Part shown: positions 43,452 to 52,752 of the stretch, one piece after another
Position numbering within the stretch: the stretch's first letter is position 1
How the letters are laid out: each line of letters opens with the position of its first letter
Origin: Adiantum capillus-veneris
Taxonomy: Eukaryota > Streptophyta > Polypodiopsida > Polypodiales > Pteridaceae
NCBI GenBank assembly: GCA_014529385.2
Contig: CM043958.1
Coordinates: 79,155,169 to 79,219,168, forward strand
Direction of reading: 5' to 3'
DNA length: 64,000 nucleotides
Program-made: the position numbers and the translations under genes
The notes under the pieces: generated by a model
Database searches by the model: none
Told to the model about the DNA's origin: nothing
What the model saw: only the letters and a program-made list of their open reading frames with translations

Positions 43452-43593
43452 TGTTGAGCTTATATGTGAAGCTACTCAATATATGGCTTCTCTATATATG
43501 GCACCCAGGTCCCCTCTATATATACATCATCTCATGTGTGTATTCTACACACTTTGGGGTTCTATTTTTGTGCTCTCTCCTTCTCTCTCAACA
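43452..43593 (+). repeat. 3' LTR of element G
   Basis: As the 5' LTR, with a 15 bp tandem copy (TATATGGCTTCTC / TATATGGCACCCA). Confidence 0.88.
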
Positions 43594-43824
43594 AACAATA
43601 AGGAATTGAACCGCACGCTTCCCATCCCTACTCCTTATCCTAGCATAAGCTGATCCATCCTTCATCACCTTCATTTGCATCCAAGTAGCAGTGATGTATG
43701 ACTGACCACGGATAAGAGGATATGTAGACATCTACTGGGAAAAGAAATTTTCGTCATCTTTCACATCTCCTATAGTCACCCTTACATTTGGACAAGATCC
43801 ATATAGCTCCACTGATGAATTATT
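43594..43824 (-). pseudogene. Gypsy fragment F, protease end
   Basis: Minus strand reads NNSSVELYGSCPNVRVTIGD and YARIRSRDGKRAVQFLIVC, matching the B protease region. One in-frame stop. Cut at the right by copia element M. Confidence 0.78.
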
Positions 43825-43914
43825 TGTTAGGAAATAGGACATAGCTAAGTACGTATTCGAGTAGTTTACTTAATAGAGAGAGATAATTTTCACACACGAG
43901 ATTATAGAGTACTC

Positions 43915-43966
<52 letters not shown>

Positions 43967-44648
43967 ACATGATATATGTGGTTCAACCAATGTGGGCTAT
44001 GTCCAATGGGAAAGCAACCACTCAATGGATTTAATACTTCAAACTAGAAGTAGTTTACAAATAAATTATACCCTTAATGGAGCTCCCACATTGCTTCACT
44101 CTCACCACCTCACATACACCTTGTTTTATCAACTTCACAATGCCTTGTGAGTGTAGAAGAGTCCTTCTTTTATAGGCCAAAAGGGTTTCCCTCTCTCATG
44201 AGAGGCACTCGTGTGTAGCCGTCCTTGTTTAGACAATTCCATGTTGGACTCTCCAATGCATCCATGTGTGGCCTTACTTGAGAAGACAAGTTCGCCTAGA
44301 AATCGTCCACTAGCCATTGAATTTGGCCACCAACCAAAGACTTCCGCATACCAACTACCAGCCAGTAACTACCAACCATCGGCCACCAGCCATTGACTAT
44401 ACCAGCCAATCGGACAACCGAACATCCATTTTTTGACTACTTTTCGGTCATCGCATAATATTTCGGCAAAAAGAGAATCTTCCAGGTTTGGATTTTCCAG
44501 TGTGTGATTTTTGGGCGTGAATTTTGGGTTTTTGAATGAGTGATTTTTCTTACGCACGATGGCAAGTTCTCCTCATAATGAGGGCCTTAATAATATGTGT
44601 TTTTTAGACTAAAAGTTACAAGGGGTAAATCAGGCTCCATACTTAACA
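43825..44648 (-). repeat. 3' LTR of copia element M
   Basis: Sense TGTTAAGTATGGAGCC at 44648 to TATTTCCTAACA at 43825; GA tract at about 43919-43967. The sequence GTGGAAGAT just before it in sense direction is the copia-type purine tract. Same family as the solo LTR 8940-9772. Confidence 0.87.
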
Positions 44649-44742
44649 ATCTTCCACTTGGAGATTGATCTCCACACCAAACCTATGATTGCTTTCCATC
44701 CTAGCTTCTTATCCTTCAATGCAATTGAGGATGAGCAGAAGC

Positions 44743-45308
44743 TCAACTTCTCCTTGTTGACCACCTCTTAAACATGTCTGCTGCTGCAGGATTCTCACTT
44801 GTGCGCATCTTTCCTAGCTTTAGATGTCCCTCTTCCAAAAAAGTATATATGAAGTGATATCTCTCCTTGATGTGCTTTGTCATTGAGTGAAAGGCTGAAT
44901 TATTTGCAAGATGAATAGCACTTCGATTGTCCTTGTATAAGACAAAATTGTCTTTCTTGTATCCAAGCTCCTCCAAGAATCTGTGAAGCCACATAATTTC
45001 TTTACTTGCCTCCGTCATTGCTACATACTGTACTTCCATGGTAGAAATTGAGACCACTTCTTGTACCAACTTATTGTTGTGCCTCCAAATGTGAATAAAT
45101 ATCATGTAGTGCTCCTTTCGAGTATCTTTGCCACTTTCCATATTTGCATCAGCATACCCGTGCAAGAAAAAATCAGTGCCTCCAAAATACAAATCATTTT
45201 TTGTTTTCTCCTTTAGATACCTAAGTATCCACTTCACATATTTCCAATGCTCTTTACCTAGATTATCCATGAACCTACTCACAACTCCCACTACATGTGA
45301 AATATATA
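44743..45308 (-). pseudogene. Copia RNase H of M
   Basis: Minus strand: HWKYVKWILRYLKEKT, LHGYADANMESGKDTRK, VVSISTMEVQYVAMTEASKE, LYKDNRSAIHLANNSAFHSM and KHIKERYHFI. Catalytic Asp and Glu positions are kept. Upstream it is cut at 45309-45312 by the solo LTR; the missing part is at 47331. Confidence 0.85.
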
Positions 45309-46399
45309 CCGTTGTCGTGCTGTGACACGTACATAGTGGGAACGCATGCTACAAGATCTATCTTGTATTTTTTTAGATACATAATTATATTTCCTATAGT
45401 GTACATATGCATATTTAAGTATAATAATAAGCCTTCTATCTCATCCTATTATTTTTCTCAAGGGTAACCTATCCTTACTTTACCATCAGAAAATACTATG
45501 GGAAAAGCATCAATAGCTCCGTCTCTTTAACTTGGGGCAAAAAGCATTGATTCTTTATTTCTACTATTTCATTATCATCTCACACCCTAGCTAGATCCTA
45601 TATCTAGGGTAAACTCCAATATATATATATTCTATGTATTTTTTATACTTTTCTTATATTTCTTTTTAAATAGCTACTAGGAGAGAATCAAATCCTAGTG
45701 GGACACTAGGTGGCATGATTTCAAAGATACACTTATTTTAATACATTATTGCAAGCATGATTACAAAACTTTGTCAAGGAGCAATGTCATGCTTTCATAT
45801 GGCATGAGGTGTCCTTTGGAATTAAATGAAAGTCTAAGCTAAGGAGACCACATGAAGACTTTTGCTGCCATAAATGGACCCTATTTTGATGAATTTTTTA
45901 CACAAGGTTCCAATCCGAATTGGAAAATGATTTTAAAATAAAAATCGTAGCTAATGAGCTGAAGGTTTTGCCCATATTTTTAGTTTTTTATTTGGAGCCA
46001 CGGTTGAGGAGATATGATCAAAATATTGGACCCCAGTCTGCCCACATCATGCAGGGACAACTCATTTCCAACTTTTCCAATTCATGTTCACACTGTCTCC
46101 TCTCTTCTTGTGTAAACCCTTGTGGGTTCCCTTCACCTATAAAAGGGGACCTCTTCTTCCTTGGAAAGAACTCAGGCATTTTAAGCCATTGACGAGAGGA
46201 ATTCATGAGGGAGTGAGTAGTAACGCCTAATTGTACTTAGCCATTAACATAAGCCCAAGACTACACTTTTTCCTAGAGGGAGACTAGCCATTGTTGCAAC
46301 AAGCTAACCTGGGAAGATCGACTCTAATCAAAGAAGGTCTTGCACTTGGTGTATGAATCAAAGTGGAATTATCCACTCTTCTTCTCTCTCCATCAATAA

Positions 46400-46412
46400 T
46401 GGTGCCGAAGGG
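46400..46412 (+). other. Primer-site-like relic within the B-family LTR
   Basis: TGGTGCCGAAGGG lies about 280 bp before the Xb frame. It resembles the first bases of the A/C primer-binding site (TGGTGCCCCCACGG). It may mark where an older element boundary lay before the accessory frames became part of the LTR. Confidence 0.25.
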
Positions 46413-46419
46413 TTTCAAG

Positions 46420-46579
46420 TAAGATGTGTTCTACATTGATGTTTTCTTGATTTCTTGTTGTTTTCATTTTCATCTCTAATCCAACATATACATATATATT
46501 TATCTAATCTCATCTCCTTAACCAAACCTATCTCTCTCATTCTTAGTAATTCATCCTCTCTAGGTTCTCTTTGCTACAG
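46420..46579 (+). other. Possible leader intron in the B-family LTR
   Basis: TTTCAA|GTAAGATG near 46420 and TTTGCTACAG|GTAC ending near 46579 form good plant splice sites with a pyrimidine-rich 3' end. Splicing would bring Xb closer to the transcript start. Inferred from sequence only. Confidence 0.35.
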
Positions 46580-46692
46580 GTACATCTCTCCCCGCAGTAT
46601 CCTTATTGCCTACGGGCAAGAATAGGGCTTGAGAGGGAAACTTCTCATCTCTTCACTTCTCTCATATCTACATTACTCACATACTATCCTAC

Positions 46693-46911
46693 ATGAATAA
46701 CCCACATGATGATCATTTCTATCGCTTTCACTCTGTACAATCTATTAGAATTAACGTATGGATTAGCCGTAAAATACACTTTCAACAACGTATAGTGTTT
46801 CTCTTTGGCCCTGAAAGGCTCAATGAAATACTTCTATCACCGGATCCCATCATACTACCTCTCATAGACTATAATTTTTCTTTTGATGTAAGCGTAGTTA
46901 TCTTGCTATGA
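46693..46911 (+). CDS. Accessory protein Xb, solo LTR copy
   Basis: 72 residues: MNNPHDDHFYRFHSVQSIRI, then IHFQQRIVFLFGPERLNEIL and SFDVSVVILL. Open in all three LTR copies of the family. TGA overlaps the next ATG (46908-46911). Confidence 0.62.
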   Translation: MNNPHDDHFYRFHSVQSIRINVWISRKIHFQQRIVFLFGPERLNEILLSPDPIILPLIDYNFSFDVSVVILL

Positions 46912-47123
46912 ACCAAGAGGATTTGTACACACAATTAATCCCAATCACTAGACAAAATATATATATTATGGTAAGCATGCACAAACTACAATTCCAAAGA
47001 ACAATTCGTAGCCTATTTGGTCAGCCAAGATTGAATGCCATTAACTCATCCATTAACCCTTTCATATTACCCATGATACGATATGACCATAGCCTTGATG
47101 TTTTCATCTTCGTATTGTTTTGA
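46908..47123 (+). CDS. Accessory protein Xa, solo LTR copy
   Basis: 71 residues: MNQEDLYTQLIPITRQNIYI, FQRTIRSLFGQPRLNAINSS, FILPMIRYDHSLDVFIFVLF. One codon longer than the B copies through a 3 bp gain (MHKLQ for TKLQ). Related to 51174-51386 in A. Confidence 0.62.
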   Translation: MNQEDLYTQLIPITRQNIYIMVSMHKLQFQRTIRSLFGQPRLNAINSSINPFILPMIRYDHSLDVFIFVLF

Positions 47124-47330
47124 CATTCTCTTTTGCGTTCTTTCTTTGTGTGTGTGTGAGTGCAAGAGAGAAAGAGTGAGTCTTCTTTGATTGCACTTCT
47201 TTCCAAACCCTAGTCTTCATGGCATCTATGGTTTAACTCCTTCATATAGTTTTTGTTGAGTTCTCTCACAAACTCTCACAGCCATAAGCCCGGTGCTTTC
47301 CTGGCAAGACCGCAAATTTCTCGACACCGT

Positions 47331-48430
47331 GTCCAAACCATACCATATATTAGAGAACCTATCAATGTAGCATATGGAACTTTAGACATATATGCTATTT
47401 CCTCTTGTGTCTTTGGACACATATGCTTGGTTAGTTTAAGGTGACTAGCCAAAGGTGTATAAACTAATTTTGTATCTTGCGTTGCAAACCTTTCTAGTAC
47501 CTTCTTGATGTTATCCTCTTGAGATAGCTTTACTGACTTCTTTGTCCTGTCCCTTGATATCTTCATACCAAGTATCCGCTTTACGACTCCTAAATCTTTC
47601 ATGAAAAATATTTAGACATATCCTTTAGGTATTTTATATCCTACATGTTAGCACTTGCAATCAGCATGTCATCAACATACAACATTAGGATGATGATCTT
47701 CCCATCTCCCAAATTCTTTGTGCAGACCCAGTGATTTGAGTTGCATCTTTTGAATCTGTGATCCAACATCCATCCATCAAAATTCAAGTACCACTGCCTT
47801 GATGCTTGCTTTAGATCATACAAGCTCTTCTTTAATCTGCAAACAATTTTCTCCTTACCCTTTACTTCATACCCCTTTGTCTGAAGCATGTAAATTTTAT
47901 CCTCTAAGTCACTGTGAGGGAATGCTATATTCACATCCATTTGCTCAAGATTTAAGTCATGAGAAGAAACATACAAGCCTAATTCAGTTCATTTTTACAA
48001 TAGTAGAAGATATTTGATTGAAATCAATACCTTTCTTTTGAGAAAACCCTTTAACCACAAGTCTAGACTTTTATTTTTTCTTCCCACCATCTTCTTTCTT
48101 TAGCTTGTACACCCATTTGTTCTGCAGTGCCCTCTTACCTTTAGGAAACTCAACCAACTCCCATGTTTGGCTGCAATGTAATGAATCATTCTCACTTGCA
48201 TGCTCTTCATCCATTCTTCTTTTTGCATAGCTTCTTTGTGTGATTTTGGCTCTCGAAAATATGAGACCAAGAGATGGTTGAAGGAAGGAACAAACCTTTT
48301 CAAAGGTCTACTTGCACTCGTGATCTTTGGGACATAGGTTGAGGTTCCTCATTTGGTTGACATTGTTGCACGTTTGGCATCGCTTGTACTCCTTGAGTCT
48401 CCAACGTCCTCAAGCTCCATATACTCATAC
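47331..48430 (-). pseudogene. Copia RT of M
   Basis: Minus strand: KEEWMKSMQVRMIHYI near 48200, then EQMDVNIAFPHSDLEDKIYM, CRLKKSLYDLKQASRQWYL and the catalytic MLYVDDMLIA. This continues with MKDLGVVKRILGMKISRDRT, KLSQEDNIKKVLERF and VPYATLIGSLIYGM. Frame changes near 48000 and a stop near 47610. Cut at the right by A (48431) and at the left by the solo LTR. Confidence 0.85.
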
Positions 48431-50119
48431 TGATAGCCGTTTTTCGGCTCTCTGTGATTGCCATAGTGAGTTATCTCACCCTATCAAATCACTCAAACAC
48501 TGTGGTTACCCTCACCCTTTCACTGTATATAGGTGCGTGTGAGTTAGGGGACTTTTCCCATATCTCCTTACTGAAATAAAAAACCCTCAATTAGCTAGTC
48601 ATTGGGCTAGTTGAGCCAAAATAAAAATAAAAATAAAAAATATAAGTATATTATGGCCCATGCGTATGTAAATATTTCTTTGTATATAGGGCCTAAATAA
48701 AAGATTTTTTTCATAATTATTTTGGTATTTATTTAAATATTTCTACCTAGGTGTGTGTTATTTATGCTCTGTACATTGCCTCACCATTACCACAATTTTT
48801 CTTACCATTTTTCATACTCTTTATTCCATATAGAAATATTTTCATGTAAGCTTCTCTTATATTTGGTGTAACTCCACCCCAACAAAAATCCAAAAAAACT
48901 AGTTTTATTTATGTGTATATTTTTTCTCTATTATGATTTTTCCCTTCTTACATCTATTTTATTTTTTTAGAACACCAAAAATATTTATCTTTTTATGGTA
49001 GCCTCATAATGAGAGAGATTTCTTTTGACCCCTTTATATTTTTTCCACTTATATTATTTATATTTGACATGTACATATTTTTTAGACCCCTCAATATTTG
49101 ATTTTCTTAGTTGTACTATTCACTTATATCACAATCTCAACAATATCTTCAATTATAGACCTACCAAATAAGATCAAGGGTAGGTGGCATGCATACATGC
49201 ACTATGGAGGGCTCACTCTTGGAGGTATTCAAAAGAATCATCCAAAGAAGGACCCCACAAGGACCTTGTGCAGTGGAAAAAACGGTCGGTTTTGCTGAAT
49301 TTTTAAAGTTCACTTGCTCTCCGAATTTGAAACGGTGATACAAACAAAAGTTGTAGCTCATGGGCTGAACTTTTGCCTCAAACATTTTCATATTTTTTTG
49401 AGCTACGAGCTATGAGCTATGATTTCATTAGTGGACCCCAGTTTTCCCATGCTATGCAACCACGCTCTCTCTTCCACTTTATCATTTTCCTCTTTCACAC
49501 ACACTTCTACACTCATCATCCCCACCTCTCTCACCACTCCTCTCTGCACCCTACTCACCTTCTCCTCAACCTTGAAGAATAAGAGAAACCATGGTGAACT
49601 CATACCTCCCACACACAATTTCATTCCAAAATTGACCACCTAGTCTCATTTTTCCTCCTCCAAATTACCCATATCTATAAAAAAACCACAAAATTCAGCC
49701 TCTTCTCTTAAAAGACAGCATCATGGCGGTTGATTACTCAGCTTCAATTACCTTGTCTCTCAAGGAAGTTCAAGAGTGGAGAAAAAATGTACCGTCAAAG
49801 CTAGTGGACCGTCAAAATTGGCCCTACTCAAGACACTTGAAGCATCAACCTTGTAAGAAATCCACCTTTTCTTACCTCTTAAGAGTTTTTCTTCCTTATT
49901 TGTATCCTACATGGAGACTCCCATTGTAAATATCCAATTTCATTTGTAAATTAACATACAACACACTACCACTATAAAAGTCCTCTATCACCTACCCATT
50001 TCTCTCTTCCTCTCTTTCCCCACCAACTTTTTGATAATTCCAAGCAAAAGAAATTAGATAAATTGATGAAAATCTAACCCAACCATGGTTAGAGGAGTAA
50101 CCCTAGCCTTCAAAATTGC

Positions 50120-50127
50120 TATAAAAG
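50120..50127 (+). promoter_or_regulatory. TATA box of the A 5' LTR
   Basis: TATAAAAG in GCTATAAAAGGAGGGTG, repeated at 59739-59746 in the 3' LTR. Confidence 0.6.
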
Positions 50128-50454
50128 GAGGGTGTAGCTAGCACAAAAAGGGGGAGCCATAAGCAAGAGCACTATGCTATAGCTTGAGAAGCCAAGCTCA
50201 ACCTCTCTAGAAGGAGCTCTTGAGTGGAAGCTCATTGTCTTATGCATGTGCATGTGTTGTAATAGGGGATTAGCAAGGGAACTCTATGCCATTGTAAGAG
50301 AGAGAGTGTTCATTCAATTGAGAGTAGGAAATCTATCATTTCTCCTACTAGTGTAAGCCCAACATTTGCTGAATCAAGGAGGGTGGATTTGGACTAAGCT
50401 TGGATACTTTGTCTCCCTTCCAACGTGAAGTAATGGACAACAATGATGCGTAAG

Positions 50455-50683
50455 TGTCTTGGTGTTTTTTGTTAAGTTCTTGATAGCTTGTCTCTGGTGT
50501 TGTCATCAATCTAGCCATAAATCCCACATACTGTAAGAGGGTGACAGGGTGGAGAGGACTCCCCTGGCCTTAAGACAGTGATTGGGGTGGTTTTTTCTTG
50601 TGATGCGTTGTGGTGAAATTTACGCAAGCTATGTTGAACAAATACTAATCTCACTTTGATTTGTCATGACAGATTTGTAAGGA
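50455..50683 (+). other. Possible leader intron in the A LTR
   Basis: ATGATGC|GTAAGTGTC and TTGTCATGACAG|ATTTG are good splice sites about 230 bp apart, downstream of the TATA box and upstream of the primer site. Inferred only. Confidence 0.3.
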
Positions 50684-50788
50684 GGTATTAATGCAACAAG
50701 CACCCTCTCCCCCTTTTTCTCTCTTTCTTACATATATATATTTATGTTTGCTTGATCATTAACGATACACTTCAAAGCAGCCCGAGCA

Positions 50789-50862
<74 letters not shown>

Positions 50863-51102
50863 TTTTAGTGTGTGAGAGTATTCCATTGGTGTTAGGGTTA
50901 GTGTAAATTCCTTGGTTGTTTGTGGGTTTCTCTAACGATTCTCCTCTTTTGCGTCCTAGTTCGCTCTTAAACAAGGTGGTGCCCCTTGTGTAGTTGGGAT
51001 TTGGCTGGGGGTTTGTTGTTTTGGCCCCATTGAGCAGCACGGGAGCCTTGAAGGGTGTCTAGAGGTTGCTCTTCTTGTTGCCCGCCCCGGACCGCCTCAA
51101 AT

Positions 51103-51116
51103 TGGTGCCCCCACGG
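51103..51116 (+). other. Primer-binding site of element A
   Basis: TGGTGCCCCCACGG, three bases after the LTR and identical to that of C. Confidence 0.78.
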
Positions 51117-51173
51117 AGGACGGCTTGTGTATTTTTGTGTAGAATCAACCTTTAGCATAGTCAAGTAGTTTGC

Positions 51174-51386
51174 ATGAATCACGAGAATTTGTATGATCCC
51201 TTCATTCCCATTGCAAGGCAAAAGGTACACATAATTGTTAGTACTAAGTTGCAATTTCAGCGAGTAATTCGTAGAATTTTAGGTCCTCTTAGGTTGGTAG
51301 AGATAAACGCATCCGTAAATCCTTTTATTTTGCCTCTCATTAGGTACGACCTTAGTTTGGACGTCTATATTTTTGTTTTGTTTTAA
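51174..51386 (+). CDS. Accessory protein Xa of element A
   Basis: 70 residues from ATG: MNHENLYDPFIPIARQ, KLQFQRVIRRILGPLRLVEI, FILPLIRYDLSLDVYIFVLF. The first frame of the leader, 57 bp after the primer site. About two thirds of residues agree by eye with Xa of the B LTR. Small, with a hydrophobic C-terminus and no signal peptide. The function is unknown to me. Confidence 0.65.
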   Translation: MNHENLYDPFIPIARQKVHIIVSTKLQFQRVIRRILGPLRLVEINASVNPFILPLIRYDLSLDVYIFVLF

Positions 51387-51407
51387 GAATTAGGTCATGC
51401 ATAGACC

Positions 51408-51626
51408 ATGGATAATGGCCCAGGAATAGAGGTTTTCCCCTTCCATTTCACTCCACACATTAGAATAAACATTGCAATTAGTAGGAAAATCCATTTTCAA
51501 CAACGTATGGTGTTCATGTTTGGTGCCCAAAGAGTAGGAGAAATTCTTGCATCACCAAACCCTGTCATTCTACCTCTCATCAACTACCACACTTCTTTTG
51601 ATGTACATGTGTTCATTTTATTTTAA
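51408..51626 (+). CDS. Accessory protein Xb of element A
   Basis: 72 residues: MDNGPGIEVFPFHFTPHIRI, ISRKIHFQQRMVFMFGAQRV, VILPLINYHTSFDVHVFILF. Paralogue of Xa and closest to Xb of the B LTR. It follows Xa by 21 bp. The pattern R-IHFQQ-VF-FG-R--EI--SP-P-ILPLI-Y--SFDV is shared by all copies. Confidence 0.65.
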   Translation: MDNGPGIEVFPFHFTPHIRINIAISRKIHFQQRMVFMFGAQRVGEILASPNPVILPLINYHTSFDVHVFILF

Positions 51627-51660
51627 AATGAAGTGCAGCCCGGCAAAATAGTGTGTATGT

Positions 51661-52198
51661 TTGTTTTTTCTTTGTCCAAGTTGTTACAAGAAACAAAAAA
51701 CGATCATTTGTTTGGAATGTGTGTGCAGTGAAAGTTCAATCCTTAGAGATCTAGCTCTATTACCAATTGAGTTGCAGGAGCAAGTAGTAAGGCGTCTCCC
51801 TCATAACAAGAGGGTGGTGAAGTTAAGACGGAAGGTCCTACGCGTGGATTCCATTTTCCTCTTGTTGTTGGGCACTAAGGAAGACCGCGCATTCATCCAA
51901 CTAGTGTGTGCCCTAAGAGGTAAATAGAGTGAAATTTGGCATTTGGCGAGTGCATTTCACCATTGAGGAAGACTCTTCAGGAAACTTGCGGCCAGAGTTC
52001 ATGCTTCATAGACTCACATTTGGTGAATTTTTCCCTCATTTGCGTCTTATTAATAGTCTTCCTTTCGCTTTCAACAAAGGAGATAGGGAGCTATTCAGAG
52101 CTTGTCTTAATAAAGAGAGCATAGAGAAGATTGCAAATTTGTATAAATTCTCATCCTTCTCTACTTTCTATGACACTTTGTTCATAGAGACATTGTAA
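51661..52198 (+). pseudogene. Accessory protein Y1 of element A, frameshifted
   Basis: The first part (51661-51927) has a cysteine pair cluster (CPSCYKK, CLECVC), then the F-box-like ALLPIELQEQVVRRLPHNK and AFIQLVCAL. A frameshift near 51918 moves the rest to another frame (51929-52198): WRVHFTIEED, HRLTFGEFFPHLRLINSLPF. Both halves align with Y2, so it is a tandem paralogue. Its end (FSSFSTFYDTLFIETL) differs from Y2. Confidence 0.55.
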
Positions 52199-52220
52199 AT
52201 CTCTTTATGCTTTTGAATGA

Positions 52221-52703
52221 TTTAACCATAATCCTAAGGAGTTTTTGTCCAAGAATTTTGTAGCACAAGTGGAGTCTTTAAATCTTGCAAACTTGATTGG
52301 ACTTGATGAGGATGTTCTTTATGAAATTGTGAGAAGGTTGCCTCACTCCGACTGTGTGGAACTCGAAGGAAAGGAGCTCCTAGTCAATTGCTACTTTCTC
52401 ACGGCCTTCGACGAGCATGAAGATCTAGTTTTTATACAAACTGCTTGTGCGTTGGGAATTGTAGAGCAAGTGCAATTTATCACTTGGGACGTGGTTGCTC
52501 TTTTGGATCCAGAAAATGAAGTTCTAGAGATTTCTGTTTATCGCCTTAGCTTTGAAGAATTTCAACCCTTCTTAGAGCTCATCAATAGTCTACCTTTTTG
52601 TTTTGATCAAACAAATCGAGACCTTATTGAAGCTTGGATAGCTGAAGAAGAAAACCTAGAGTGGTACTTTCTCACTTCTTCATTTGCAGGCGAGTGGTTC
52701 TAA
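52221..52703 (+). CDS. Accessory protein Y2 of element A (F-box-like N-terminus)
   Basis: About 160 codons open from 52221, with no ATG in the first part; TTG at 52245 is one possible start, or the protein is made by coupling or splicing. The N-terminus reads IGLDEDVLYEIVRRLPHSDC, an F-box-like pattern, then FIQTACALGIVEQVQFITWD and VYRLSFEEFQPFLELINSLP. Similar to Y1 and to Y of C. It lies 50 bp before gag. The family is not recognised. Confidence 0.55.
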   Translation, partial: FNHNPKEFLSKNFVAQVESLNLANLIGLDEDVLYEIVRRLPHSDCVELEGKELLVNCYFLTAFDEHEDLVFIQTACALGIVEQVQFITWDVVALLDPENEVLEISVYRLSFEEFQPFLELINSLPFCFDQTNRDLIEAWIAEEENLEWYFLTSSFAGEWF

Positions 52704-52752
52704 ATCTCTATTGTATCCCTTATTGTAACTCGTATTGTAATCTTTCATAATA

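Larger units (their letters stand above)
41463..43593 (+). mobile_element. Non-autonomous LTR element G (TRIM-like), 2.1 kb
   Basis: Short LTRs (127 and 142 bp), perfect 5 bp duplication AACAA (41458-41462 and 43594-43598), initiator-Met primer site TGGTATCAGAGC right after the 5' LTR, purine tract GAGCGGGGG before the 3' LTR. No Gag/Pol frame. The last 80 bp before the 3' LTR resemble those of copia element D, so D-like elements may mobilise it. It interrupts gypsy fragment F. Confidence 0.9.
45313..47326 (+). mobile_element. Solo LTR of the B family inside M
   Basis: 2014 bp, sense on the plus strand: TGTCGTGCTGTGACACG to TTTCTCGACA, matching both B LTRs in reverse orientation. Target duplication CCGT (45309-45312 and 47327-47330). 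Contains intact Xb and Xa frames. Left by recombination between LTRs of a complete element. Confidence 0.9.
48431..51099 (+). repeat. 5' LTR of element A
   Basis: TGATAGCCGTTTTTCGG to GGACCGCCTCA. Contains a TATA box, a conserved block around GTGGACCCCAGTTTTCCC (about 49430-49450), a probable leader intron and a CT microsatellite of about 70 bp (50791-50859). Confidence 0.92.
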
